Positions 7,038 to 15,459 are shown, numbered from the stretch's first letter. The stretch is 64,000 nt of DNA from Pedobacter chinensis (GCF_003339865.1 NZ_QPKV01000015.1:1-64000); one strand, 5' to 3'. Notes: generated by a model not told the origin, from the letters alone. Translations and numbers: made by a program.

Positions 7038-8705
7038 TTAAGATAAAGGAAAAGAAAGTTGAATTTTAAGTCCCTTTTCTGCTTTGGTGTCAAAGTTAAT
7101 GGCACCGCCTATTCCACTTATACGGTTTCCCGTATTCCTTAGTCCATTATTAAAGGTGGTGCTGGCTTTCATGCCGAGGCCATTGTCAGTATAGAAGATA
7201 TTGATTTGATTTTCCTTTTGCTCGAACCGCACCGCCACCTTACTGGCGGCACTGTGTTTTTTCATGTTAACCATCAATTCCTGCAGAATGTGTTCTACTT
7301 CATATTGCACATTCGGGTTTATTTTTTCCCATAGTTCGGCAGCATTTCCGGCAATAGCGATATGGGTATTCTCAGTAGCGAAAGATTTTAGCAGTTCGGC
7401 TATCTTTTCATGGAATGGCTGATTGCTCCTGAGCGGCTCTTCATAGGAAATGTCGCGTGATTTTTCATACAGATCTTCAATCCTGTCGAGTACTGAATCT
7501 TTATTGATGTGTTCCTGATTTTCCATTTCGCTCATTACCCGGTACAACCCATTGGCTACCACATCATGCACTTTTTTAGAGGTTTTCAGCTGGCTTTCGC
7601 GAATGGCCGTTTTCGCTTCTGATTCGATTTTTTGTTTACGCTTCCGGTACCAGAGCATAGCAATAATGCTTACTGCAATAAATAAGATAAAGCCAGCGGC
7701 AAGGAGAAATTCACGAGTGGCTATCTCATATTTTTTCTCGGTATTTTCCTTTTGAAGTTTAAGGTTATCAGCCTTGCTTTTCTCGGTTTCATAGCGAATC
7801 AGGGCAAATTGGTTTTTGGCTGCATTTCGTGCGGTTTGAACACTATCGGCCAATTGTTGATAGGTTTCGAAATATTGTTTGGTAGCGTTGGGTGGACTGA
7901 GTTTGATGAGTTTTTGTAGTGCTTCTAATTGATCATCCGGGCTTTTTAATTTTTGAGCAATATAATACATTTTAAGAGCATATAGCAAAGCGGAGTCTGG
8001 CTGTTTTTTACTGTAGTAATCCGATAAATGCGCATAACTGGCGTTTTGTCCCCATTCATCATTTTCATTTTTGCGGATGTTTAGTGCTTTTAATAAATAC
8101 GGTGCAGCGTTATAATTTGGGTTTTGAAGCCATTTGGTTTTGGAAATATTGGATAAGATGCGTGCGTATTCTGTTTTGTTGTTGTTTTCTAGAGAAATGA
8201 TTTGTTGGTAGATTTGTATGGCTTGATTGTATCGTTTTGATTTCTGATACGACAAAGCCATATTGTTTGATATGACTAGTTTAAAAAAGTCATTAGTTGT
8301 GAACTGCATGGCTTTTTTGAAATAATTTAAGGCCAAATCATAGTTCCGTAAATTGTTATTGGTTGCCCCCAGTTCATTATAATTAGAAGCCAAACAACTA
8401 TAATCTGATTTTTTACTTTCGTTAAGAAATTTTAAAGATAGCATAAGACTTTCCTGAGCACCAAAATAATCGCCTGCATCCGATTGGATAATGGCCATAT
8501 AATTATAAGACATTGCAACCCTCAGACTATCTTTGTTACCAGTAGCTACCCGATTGAAATAAATAAACGCAGAATCGTTATTTTTATAAATCAGGGATTC
8601 TCCCTTATCAAAATCAATATCTTTTGTTGAAACAGGGCTGGATATTTTGTCTTTACATGCAAAAAGACTAATCGAAAGCAGAAGAATTAGAATATGATTT
8701 TTCAA
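7038..8705 (-). CDS. TPR-containing sensor histidine kinase (lipoprotein-type N-terminus)
   Basis: A 555-residue kinase when started at the TTG at 8705. The N-terminus is then a lipoprotein signal (LLLSISLFAC), followed by about 270 residues of tetratricopeptide repeats, a membrane segment (LLAAGFILFIAVSIIAMLW), a short coiled linker, the phospho-acceptor helix SKKVHDVVANGLYRVM, and an ATPase domain with ELMVNMKKHS as N box and TDNGLGM as G1 box. The upstream in-frame ATG at 8873 would place the start inside the preceding gene and its terminator, so the TTG is preferred. An exact TAnnTTTG box lies just upstream. TPR kinases of this form are typical of Bacteroidota; the signal sensed is unknown. 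Confidence 0.83.
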   Translation of the reverse strand: MKNHILILLLSISLFACKDKISSPVSTKDIDFDKGESLIYKNNDSAFIYFNRVATGNKDSLRVAMSYNYMAIIQSDAGDYFGAQESLMLSLKFLNESKKSDYSCLASNYNELGATNNNLRNYDLALNYFKKAMQFTTNDFFKLVISNNMALSYQKSKRYNQAIQIYQQIISLENNNKTEYARILSNISKTKWLQNPNYNAAPYLLKALNIRKNENDEWGQNASYAHLSDYYSKKQPDSALLYALKMYYIAQKLKSPDDQLEALQKLIKLSPPNATKQYFETYQQLADSVQTARNAAKNQFALIRYETEKSKADNLKLQKENTEKKYEIATREFLLAAGFILFIAVSIIAMLWYRKRKQKIESEAKTAIRESQLKTSKKVHDVVANGLYRVMSEMENQEHINKDSVLDRIEDLYEKSRDISYEEPLRSNQPFHEKIAELLKSFATENTHIAIAGNAAELWEKINPNVQYEVEHILQELMVNMKKHSAASKVAVRFEQKENQINIFYTDNGLGMKASTTFNNGLRNTGNRISGIGGAINFDTKAEKGLKIQLSFPLS

Positions 8706-8722
8706 GAGGATAATATTTCTTC

Positions 8723-8730
8723 CAAATATA
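8723..8730 (-). promoter_or_regulatory. -7 box TATATTTG for the kinase gene
   Basis: An exact TAnnTTTG match on the minus strand, located between the terminator at 8734-8766 and the TTG start at 8705. It predicts a very short 5' leader and supports the shorter kinase start. No -33 element is visible, because that position falls in the terminator stem. Confidence 0.45.
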
Positions 8731-8733
8731 ACA

Positions 8734-8766
8734 AAAAGGGCGGTGTATAATACTGACCGCCCTTTT
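8734..8766 (-). terminator. Intrinsic terminator after the DPG-repeat gene
   Basis: A perfect 11-bp stem, AAAAGGGCGGT (8734-8744) with ACCGCCCTTTT (8756-8766), and an 11-base loop. Read on the minus strand the second arm ends in a run of five T, as expected for an intrinsic terminator directly after the stop at 8776. Confidence 0.8.
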
Positions 8767-8775
8767 GTTACAGAT

Positions 8776-8964
8776 TTATGGATTTCTTGGTGGGATATGC
8801 CCTTGTTCTCCTCCAGTATCGTCACCGGGATCTTCATTACCTGGATCCTCATCACCTGGATCTCCATTAACATTTACAGTGGTGGTACTGCTGGCGCAGT
8901 GCGTATTGGTGGTTGAGGGATTCACTAATCCTAATAAAATTGCAATAAATAGGGGTAAAAACAT
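8776..8964 (-). CDS. Tiny secreted Asp-Pro-Gly repeat protein
   Basis: A 62-residue protein with a clean hydrophobic signal (FLPLFIAILLGLV), then a Thr/Ser/Asn-rich stretch and a low-complexity tail of repeated DPGDE/DPGNE/DPGDD units ending in a Pro-rich tip. The tail is encoded by imperfect DNA repeats near 8820-8870. The gene has its own terminator and precedes the kinase on the same strand. No function is recognised; small acidic exported peptides of this sort are poorly studied. The signal sequence, terminator and spacing argue that it is real. Confidence 0.62.
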   Translation of the reverse strand: MFLPLFIAILLGLVNPSTTNTHCASSTTTVNVNGDPGDEDPGNEDPGDDTGGEQGHIPPRNP

Positions 8965-8994
8965 GATTCAAAAATTTTAGAAATGATAAACTCA

Positions 8995-9124
8995 GTAGTT
9001 CCCCGCGAACCATTCGCGGGGCTTGCTACAATTGCAAATCAGAAGGCCTTCTGAAATTTTTGGGAAGTGATGAGTTTCCATCGCGGGAGCTTTTTAACTG
9101 CTTCCCAAACCGGTTATGAACTAC
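8995..9124. other. Hairpin-dense structured intergenic element
   Basis: Between two divergent genes, 130 bases contain several perfect inverted repeats. GTAGTT (8995-9000) pairs with AACTAC (9119-9124) as an outer closing stem. Inside are CCCCGCGAA (9001-9009) with TTCGCGGGG (9013-9021), the 16-base palindrome at 9039-9054, and TTTGGGAAG (9059-9067) with CTTCCCAAA (9101-9109), which itself encloses AGTT/AACT. The order fits a multi-branched RNA or a cis-regulatory structure. Because all stems are symmetric, the strand cannot be decided. The rest of the gap, 8965-9317, shows nothing else. Confidence 0.55.
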
Positions 9125-9317
9125 CGCGATATCCGCTCTTGTTGAAATCTTTCTTTACATTTATACGATTATGAATAAATGGTTGTCCTGATTTCGGAAA
9201 CAAAGATGGGGCTGTAATTAGCTTGTTATTAAGAAAAATCCTTTTGTGTCGATTGTTGTTCTCAAATACTGATTGTACTCTAAAAGTCTCAGAAAATCCT
9301 CTTACTTTTATAGACTA

Positions 9318-10469
9318 ATGCTCTTGAAAATGCCTGAAGATTATAAAAAAGTAGTGCTATCCTATTATGAAGAAAGAATAAATGACGGGAGTCTTTCTCC
9401 AAATTTATTGGATCCTACTCCCGGAAGTTTAAGAGAAGAATGCATTTATAGCTATCGTAAAAGACATTCTTCTAAAGATGATGAGATAATTAGGTCTTTT
9501 TTTGGTGATACAGAGCAAGAATGCCTTGATTTGTTAGAGAAATCCTTTGCCATAAAATTCCGGCAGTTACCTAAAATCCTAAAGGGAAAAGTTGAAAATC
9601 CTAGTATTAAATATATTGAGCTGATAGCTTGGCTGATAGATTTTCAACCCAGGCCGAGTACTTCTTATTATAAGAGCTTTTACTCACAACCCGAAGCAGA
9701 AGCTGAACAACCTCCTATAACTGAAACGGGAACAGATATTAATAAAAAACGGGATGATGATGCTAATCAGGAGGAGGTTGGCGATAAAGAAAAGATAGAG
9801 GCAGATATTCCAGGGCAGAGCCATACCCAAGATGTCTTAACGGAAACAGGAGGCCAATCGGCTTCAAAAGAAATTCAAACCCTCTTAACAGGAACCGAAC
9901 CAGGTTCTGCCATTACTGCCAATGCAGGTAACAACGAGATAGCACCTGTCCAGACATCCAAAAATAAACTTCCAATAGTCATCATCATTTGCATTATTGT
10001 TCTTCTTGCCGGTCGTGGTGCTTTTTATTTATGGGAGGAAAGCATCGCTAAAATCAGATTGCCTTTGGCAAATGAGCATTGCATGTATTGGACGGGCAGC
10101 CATTATGAGCCAACAAAATGCAATGTGTTAATGGACAATGTTTCCATCATTCCGTTAAACCTTCAAACATTAAAACGTTTGAAGAAAATCAGGCATCCGG
10201 AAAAGCTGACCAAGAGCGATTTAGGGAAGGTGTGGTATGCTAAAATTGAGGGGAAACCGGAGTTCTTTACGGATAGTGGGATGCACCCTGTGGATACCCT
10301 TAAAAGACTCAGGCCATTAACGCCCTATATCTTGGATAAGAATATAACCAGAACCGTTTTTTTATCTAGTGTACTGGGATGGCTTTATTACCTGACTCTG
10401 TTTCTTCTTTTTTCAATGCTTGTGGTCATTTATTTCAGGAGAAGTAAAAATCAGTCGCATCAGGCTTGA
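9318..10469 (+). CDS. Unknown protein with two membrane segments
   Basis: A 383-residue protein of unrecognised family, started here at ATG 9318; a TTG at 9273 would add 15 residues. The N-terminal 125 residues are a soluble helical domain rich in Tyr and charged residues. A disordered, acidic, Gln/Thr-rich linker follows, then a membrane segment (LPIVIIICIIVLLAG), a compact domain with two Cys (HCMYWTGSHYEPTKCN) and a second membrane segment near the C-terminus (YYLTLFLLFSMLVVIYF). The N-terminal domain is probably cytoplasmic and the Cys domain periplasmic. It stands alone between divergent transcription and ldhA. Confidence 0.7.
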   Translation: MLLKMPEDYKKVVLSYYEERINDGSLSPNLLDPTPGSLREECIYSYRKRHSSKDDEIIRSFFGDTEQECLDLLEKSFAIKFRQLPKILKGKVENPSIKYIELIAWLIDFQPRPSTSYYKSFYSQPEAEAEQPPITETGTDINKKRDDDANQEEVGDKEKIEADIPGQSHTQDVLTETGGQSASKEIQTLLTGTEPGSAITANAGNNEIAPVQTSKNKLPIVIIICIIVLLAGRGAFYLWEESIAKIRLPLANEHCMYWTGSHYEPTKCNVLMDNVSIIPLNLQTLKRLKKIRHPEKLTKSDLGKVWYAKIEGKPEFFTDSGMHPVDTLKRLRPLTPYILDKNITRTVFLSSVLGWLYYLTLFLLFSMLVVIYFRRSKNQSHQA

Positions 10470-10478
10470 CTTGTTGCC

Positions 10479-10542
10479 ATTTCGATCTGTGTATGGATTT
10501 TAATGTAAGATTTTATATGAGTATCTTACAGCAAATCGAAAT
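10479..10542 (+). promoter_or_regulatory. Nested inverted repeats upstream of ldhA
   Basis: Two perfect 8-bp inverted repeats are nested. The outer pair is ATTTCGAT (10479-10486) with ATCGAAAT (10535-10542); the inner pair is TGTAAGAT (10504-10511) with ATCTTACA (10523-10530). The outer arm ends 5 bases before the ldhA start codon, so folding or protein binding would affect initiation. It may be an operator or a leader hairpin. Confidence 0.5.
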
Positions 10543-10547
10543 CCTAT

Positions 10548-11534
10548 ATGAAAATCGCAGTATTTAGTACCTGTAAATATGATCAGGAATTTCTTGAAAA
10601 ATATAACAGTGGTCATGAGTTGGTGTTTTTTGAGGCTGTCCTAAGCCTGCAGAATGTAGCGCTTACCCAGGGTTTTGACGCTTTGTGTTTATTTGTAAAT
10701 GACAGGGCAGATGCGGAAGTATTTGCCGCATTGGAAGAAAATGGGGTCAGACTTATTTTATTAAGGTGTGCTGGTTTTAATAATGTCGATTTGCCTGCGG
10801 CAAGTGAAGCCGGAATTAAGGTGCTGAGGGTGCCGGCTTACTCGCCCGAAGCGGTGGCTGAACATGCCATGGCCATGGTGCTCACTTTGAACCGGAAAAC
10901 ACATAAAGCTTATAACCGGGTAAGGGAGGGAAACTTTTCACTTGAGGGCCTGATAGGCTTTAATTTGCACCATTGTAAAGTGGCATTGATTGGAACAGGC
11001 AATATTGGCAAAGCTTTTTATAAAATATTAAAGGGTTTCGGTTGTGAGGTTATGGCCTATGATCCCTACCCTGATGAATCACTGATAAATGAAGGGTTAA
11101 AATACGGCACATTAGAAGAGGCAATTGCTGAGGCGGAGGTAGTTTCCCTGCATTGTCCGCTTTCGGATGACAACCATCACATGATCAACAGTACCACACT
11201 CGCACTTTTTAAAAAAGGGGCGATGTTGATCAATACCAGCAGAGGTGGGCTTATTGCCACGCAAGATGTAATTGAAGCGCTTAAGTCGGGCCAGTTGGGT
11301 TACCTGGGCTTGGATGTATATGAGCAGGAATCTGAACTTTTCTTCCAAAATCTTTCGGAAGATGTGATTCAGGACGATCAGATTTCCAGACTTATTTCAT
11401 TTCCAAATGTGCTGATTACTTCTCATCAGGGTTTCTTTACCAAAGAGGCCATGGAACAGATTGCTACGACCACTTTTGCCAATGCCGATGCTTATGAATC
11501 AGGATTACCGCTCATGAATGAAGTACAGGCATAA
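10548..11534 (+). CDS. ldhA: D-lactate dehydrogenase (fermentative, LdhA type)
   Basis: A 328-residue D-2-hydroxyacid dehydrogenase that reduces pyruvate to D-lactate with NADH. The nucleotide site is GTGNIG (149-154) with D172 after the second strand, favouring NAD. Catalytic residues are R232 in NTSRGG, E261 in DVYEQE and H293 in TSHQGF. The stretch LFFQNLSEDVIQDDQISRL followed by SHQGFFTKEA matches the LdhA subgroup rather than glycerate or formate dehydrogenases. It is monocistronic, with nested inverted repeats just upstream, so it may respond to redox or carbon state. It has no link to the polysaccharide genes. Confidence 0.9.
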   Translation: MKIAVFSTCKYDQEFLEKYNSGHELVFFEAVLSLQNVALTQGFDALCLFVNDRADAEVFAALEENGVRLILLRCAGFNNVDLPAASEAGIKVLRVPAYSPEAVAEHAMAMVLTLNRKTHKAYNRVREGNFSLEGLIGFNLHHCKVALIGTGNIGKAFYKILKGFGCEVMAYDPYPDESLINEGLKYGTLEEAIAEAEVVSLHCPLSDDNHHMINSTTLALFKKGAMLINTSRGGLIATQDVIEALKSGQLGYLGLDVYEQESELFFQNLSEDVIQDDQISRLISFPNVLITSHQGFFTKEAMEQIATTTFANADAYESGLPLMNEVQA

Positions 11535-11949
11535 CTGATTTAATTTCGGTTTGGTGTGACACCAACCGATAGGGTCAACTGCTTATGCATTTGGAGGAAA
11601 GCCATCTTTCAATGATTCAACTGAACACCTGGCAGGGCAGATTGCTTCACTCCAACGCACATTCCTTTTCTTCAGTTCATAATGACGGGAATCTCAACAA
11701 AGTTTTATCTTAAACCTCCGGTGTGCCCGCAGAATATCGTCAATAGCAGATAGAGTTGTTGAGTCAACCATGATTCGATATTAACCTTTATCAGGGGCTT
11801 TAGACGCACTTGGCTCGGAGTTGGTTCGGACGTGTGACAATCCTACCCGAAGCAAATCCATCGCAAACCTGAATAAAATTTATGCAGATCGTTATCTTTC
11901 TATCATACTTTTATTATCTTAGATTAATCATCCCATAATCTCAAAAATT
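11535..11949. other. Gap with palindrome and REP fragment
   Basis: No gene is visible. TTGGTGT (11551-11557) and ACACCAA (11559-11565) form a palindrome just after ldhA; without a T run it looks more like an operator than a terminator. At about 11638-11688 there is a truncated copy of the REP-like module found at 428-477 and 15290-15345. The remaining bases before the DUF6266 gene are AT-rich. Confidence 0.5.
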
Positions 11950-12588
11950 ATGGCAATATTAAATGATGGAGTAAACGGTGGTTTCACCGGAAAAGTTGGA
12001 AGTGTAATTGGCTACCAGCTAAATGGAAAATGGGTAATAAAAGGATTACCTAAGTCCAGTAAAAAGAACAAAAAGGGAACGGCCGATCAAAATAAATGTC
12101 GGAGTAAGTTTACCTTGATGCAACATTTTTTGGCAGCAACTCTCGGTTTTGTTCGGGTAGGCTTTCATCTTGAGGCCAAGGCAAAAAGAATGTCAGCTCA
12201 TAATGCAGCGAAGTCTTACAACATGTTACATGCATTCAACCAGAATAATCAGATTGATTATTCCAAAATTCGCTTATCCCATGGAAACCTGCTCGGTGCC
12301 GAAGAACCGCAGGTTTTGGCCGAAGAACATGGCTTACGCTTTACATGGAACAAACAACAGCTTTCAAACCATCAAAGTGCATATGATCAGGTTATGTTGC
12401 TTGCTTTTAACGAGGAGAGTAACATGACCTATTATATGCTGAGTGGAGCGAAAAGAAAAACTGAAACTGAAATGCTTGAAATTAACGAACATGAAAAGGG
12501 GAAAACATTTCACACTTGGATTTCTTTCATAGCAGATGACCGGGAAAATATTTCAAATAGTGTATACGCCGGTTCAATTATTTATTAA
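11950..12588 (+). CDS. DUF6266 family protein
   Basis: A 212-residue protein whose N-terminus carries the hallmark of DUF6266 (GFTGKVGSVIGYQLNGKWVI), then a basic loop and a beta-rich C-terminal half. The family is almost confined to Sphingobacteriaceae and relatives, often in several copies per genome, and has no known function. There is no signal peptide or membrane segment. It is flanked by non-coding DNA on both sides and appears to be transcribed alone. Confidence 0.85.
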   Translation: MAILNDGVNGGFTGKVGSVIGYQLNGKWVIKGLPKSSKKNKKGTADQNKCRSKFTLMQHFLAATLGFVRVGFHLEAKAKRMSAHNAAKSYNMLHAFNQNNQIDYSKIRLSHGNLLGAEEPQVLAEEHGLRFTWNKQQLSNHQSAYDQVMLLAFNEESNMTYYMLSGAKRKTETEMLEINEHEKGKTFHTWISFIADDRENISNSVYAGSIIY

Positions 12589-12647
12589 TGAATATCGAAC
12601 GAAATAGCGAGTCGTCGTGTTAATGGAATTTGTTATGACTTTTCTTA

Positions 12648-12679
12648 TTGAGCAGGAATTATGATTTTCTATATCTTTG
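12648..12679 (+). promoter_or_regulatory. Bacteroidota promoter of the UDP-HexNAc dehydrogenase gene
   Basis: TTG at 12648-12650 and TATCTTTG at 12672-12679 (exact TAnnTTTG), separated by 21 bases, form the best promoter in the window. It covers a possible TTG start at 12677, so the real start must be the ATG at 12698. Confidence 0.7.
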
Positions 12680-12697
12680 CCTGCTCAACATCAGGTT

Positions 12698-13981
12698 ATG
12701 AATAAAGGAAAGCAAATCGCTGTTATTGGTTTAGGTTATGTCGGTTTGCCTCTGGCGATTGAATTTGCTAAAAAATATAAAGTAATTGGCTATGATATTA
12801 ATGTGAATCGGGTTGATGCTTTAAATGACCTGAATGATATTACCAATGAAGCAAACCTGGCTGATCTTAGCTACGTTTTTAGTCATCATAATGAGTCTGC
12901 AGGCCTGTTGTTAAGCTCAAAGGCAGAAGATATCGCTAATTGCAATATTTATATCGTTACTGTTCCAACGCCCATTGACAACCTCAAGCAACCTGATCTC
13001 AAGCCGCTTTTGTCTGCCAGCAAATTGCTCGCCAGTGTTCTGAAAAAAGGAGATATTGTGATTTACGAATCAACTGTGTATCCGGGATGTACCGAGGAAG
13101 ATTGCGTGCCTGTGCTGGAAGAGGCTTCCGGATTGAAATATAACCAGGATTTCTTTTGCGGCTACTCTCCTGAACGGATCAATCCTGGTGATAAAATCAA
13201 TACGTTAACCAAAATTAAGAAAGTCACTTCAGGTTCTACACCAGCCATAGCAGTTGAAATAGATGAGCTATATTCTTCCATTATAGGCGCAGGCACACAT
13301 CTTGCACCGAGTATCAAGGTTGCAGAAGCATCCAAAGCCATAGAAAATGCTCAGCGTGATATCAATATTTCTTTTGTTAATGAGCTGGCTTTGATTTTCG
13401 ATAAGATGGATATTGATACCTCGGATGTACTTGCCGCGGCTGCAACTAAATGGAACTTCTTAAATTATAAGCCTGGTCTGGTTGGGGGGCATTGCATTGG
13501 TGTTGATCCTTATTATCTGGCTCATAAATCTGAATCTTTAGGGTATAAACCAGAAGTGATCCTTTCCGGAAGGAGAGTGAACAACAATATGGGCATGTTC
13601 GTTGCGAATAAGGTAATTAAAATGATTGTGGCGAAGGATAAGATCGTAAACGGAGCAAAGGTGCTGATATTGGGCTTTGCTTTCAAGGAAAATTGTCCGG
13701 ATATCAGAAATACGAGAGTAATTGATATTTATAGTGAACTCCAGGCTTTTGGTGTTGAAGTTGATGTCTATGATCCTTGGGCAAATGCTGCTGAAGTGAA
13801 AACACAGTATGGAATTGAGCTGATAGAAAAAGAAAATTTTCAGCAATATCATGCCTTGATACTGGCCGTTTCCCATCAGAAATTTCTTGATTTAGATTAT
13901 GCAGCTTTTAAAGCATCAGGTGCCATCATTTTTGATACGAAATCATTTATTGATCGTAATCTGGTTGATGCGAGGTTGTAG
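12698..13981 (+). CDS. UDP-N-acetylhexosamine 6-dehydrogenase (WbpA/TviB type)
   Basis: A 427-residue nucleotide-sugar dehydrogenase that should oxidise a UDP-HexNAc to the uronic acid in two NAD-linked steps. It has the N-terminal GLGYVG motif, TVYPGCTEE, GYSPERINPGD, and the catalytic Cys in GGHCIGVDPYYL. GYSPERINPGD and GHCIGVDPYY are typical of the TviB/WbpA/WbpO branch rather than UDP-glucose dehydrogenase. The ATG at 12698 is chosen because a longer form would start inside the promoter. It is separated from the rest of the cluster by repeats, but a capsule or O-antigen role is likely. GlcNAc and GalNAc substrates cannot be told apart here. Confidence 0.87.
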   Translation: MNKGKQIAVIGLGYVGLPLAIEFAKKYKVIGYDINVNRVDALNDLNDITNEANLADLSYVFSHHNESAGLLLSSKAEDIANCNIYIVTVPTPIDNLKQPDLKPLLSASKLLASVLKKGDIVIYESTVYPGCTEEDCVPVLEEASGLKYNQDFFCGYSPERINPGDKINTLTKIKKVTSGSTPAIAVEIDELYSSIIGAGTHLAPSIKVAEASKAIENAQRDINISFVNELALIFDKMDIDTSDVLAAAATKWNFLNYKPGLVGGHCIGVDPYYLAHKSESLGYKPEVILSGRRVNNNMGMFVANKVIKMIVAKDKIVNGAKVLILGFAFKENCPDIRNTRVIDIYSELQAFGVEVDVYDPWANAAEVKTQYGIELIEKENFQQYHALILAVSHQKFLDLDYAAFKASGAIIFDTKSFIDRNLVDARL

Positions 13982-13999
13982 TAATTAGCTATTTGCCGA

Positions 14000-14532
14000 T
14001 GATTTTTGAACTTCCTCGCCGCCGGAAGGGCTCCTACCTTTTTCTTGATAAAAAGGTAGCCAAAAATCAAGGCTTGGCCCCTCCCCAGCCCTCCCGTTAA
14101 AGGGAGGGAGCTATTTATTAATATCGAAACTTTAATGGCAACAGCGGATGATGTCCGATGAAGGATCGGACTGACCGCTGTTTTGTGCCTGCAAATTCGA
14201 ACGAGTTTGCACAAGTTTCAACAGCTATCCTTCCATCATTTCCTATGCCGGAGCACGGGGCGCAGAACCAGGCGTCTCTTATAGGTTCATCTATAAGTCG
14301 TCATTGCTGAGGAGGCACAACTAAGCAATCTGTTTTGTCTGTTGTTGATTCACGCTAATTTTAGTTAGAAAGATTGCCTCACGCCACCTCGCATATCCTT
14401 TTCTTCCGTTCGCAATGACGAGTGTTTCAACAATTTTTCATCAATGAACAGCAGGCGAAAACAAAAATCAATAAGTTCTTTTACAAGTCCTTTCCCTTCA
14501 AGGGGAAAGGTGCCGATAGGCGGATAGGGGGG
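14000..14532. repeat. Dispersed repeat block, copy B
   Basis: Collinear with 55-590 over about 530 bases and in the same orientation. It contains the loop-complementary hairpin (14034-14071), the two-part long hairpin (14140-14182), a segment whose REP-like ends are CGTCATTGC (about 14292) and GCAATGACG (about 14412), and the short hairpin module ending at about 14532. No credible gene is present from 13982 to 15459. Confidence 0.8.
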
Positions 14533-14631
14533 ATTTACTGATGAACCATGAGGGGAAGCTCCCCTCCTTTTTTAAGGAGGGGGTGTGAAGGGTGGTGAGT
14601 TGGCAGGGGTGGTTTTGTTGTGTGCTCTCGT

Positions 14632-14945
14632 ATTATCCTCATTGCGAGGGAGCGTAATGACGAGCATCTGTTTTGCCAATGATTTTTGGAGTTTCCTCGC
14701 CGCCGGAAGGGCTCTAAACTTTGTCTTGACACAAAGTTTAACAAAAGTCAAGGCTTGGCCCCCTCCCCAGCCCTCCCCTTAAAGGGAGGGAGCTATTTAC
14801 TAATATCGAAACTTTAATGGCAACAGCGGATGATGTCCGATGAAGGATCGGACTGACCGCTGTTTTGTGCCTGTAAATCAGAATGGAACTGCACAAGTTT
14901 CAACGGCCTATCCTTCCATCATTTCCTATGCCGGAGAATGCGTAA
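14632..14945. repeat. Dispersed repeat block, copy C (partial)
   Basis: Collinear with about 1-304 of copy A and then diverging. It includes the variant hairpin at 14715-14752 and the long hairpin at 14822-14864. A further short hairpin module, like 541-586, follows at about 15068-15119, and a module with two GC-rich hairpins at about 15130-15180 repeats one at about 14545-14600. Confidence 0.8.
14715..14752. other. Hairpin with loop-complementary hexamer, variant copy C
   Basis: The stem TAAACTTTGT (14715-14724) pairs with ACAAAGTTTA (14731-14740) around loop CTTGAC (14725-14730), and GTCAAG follows at 14747-14752. Relative to copies A and B, four stem positions and one loop position differ, and every change is matched by its partner, so all ten stem pairs and all six loop pairs survive. 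Confidence 0.6.
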
Positions 14946-15221
14946 CGGGGATTGTTTCATGCAAGAAGCCTAGTACACCAACGTCATTTCCGCGCAGGCG
15001 GAAACCTTAAAGCTTTCGCTGTTTGGCGGTCGCTATTGGGTTGAGGGCGGATTTGCAACCCAGTTCTTTTACGAGTCCTTTCCCTTCAAGGGGAAAGGTG
15101 CCGATAGGCGGATAGGGGGATTTACTCATGCGCCATGAGGGGAACTCCCCTCCTTTTTTAAGGAGGGGGTGTGAAGGTGGTGTAATGGAAGGGGTGGTTT
15201 AATGGGCGTTCTCTCCCATTG

Positions 15222-15350
15222 TCATCATTGCGAGAAGGCACGACAAAGCAATCCCTTTTGCCGTCGTAATCTCAATTTGCAGTATTGGAAAGATTGCTTC
15301 ACTCCGCCACACATACCTTTTCTTCACTCCGCAAAAACAGGCGTTTTATC
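15222..15350. repeat. Solitary REP-like module
   Basis: A degenerate copy of the segment at about 353-477: CATTGCGAGAAGGCACGACA near the left end and GATTGCTTCACTCC with a CCTTTTCTTC tail near the right. It lies directly before the gmd promoter region. Confidence 0.6.
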
Positions 15351-15425
15351 AGTGAACTATCTCTTTATGATTAGGAAAAATGCCAATTGTATCGATGACA
15401 GTTTTTTTACCTATAAATAATTATG

Positions 15426-15433
15426 TATGTTTG
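15426..15433 (+). promoter_or_regulatory. -7 box TATGTTTG upstream of gmd
   Basis: Exact TAnnTTTG, 26 bases before the gmd start. The expected -33 position holds a T-rich stretch rather than a clear TTG. It probably starts transcription of gmd. Confidence 0.5.
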
Positions 15434-15459
15434 CATGCTCAAAATCTACGAAATAATTT

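Noticed and set aside
11547..11568. Palindrome after ldhA as an intrinsic terminator
   Set aside because: The stem has a one-base loop and no T run; an operator or chance palindrome is as likely.
1..15350. CRISPR array in the repetitive DNA
   Set aside because: Repeats are long, few, irregularly spaced and structured, with no unit of 24-40 bases alternating with unique spacers and no cas genes.
13897..15420. Several 60-105 codon frames in the repeat blocks
   Set aside because: They translate the hairpin repeats; the same peptides recur wherever the repeat occurs, and copies are interrupted differently.
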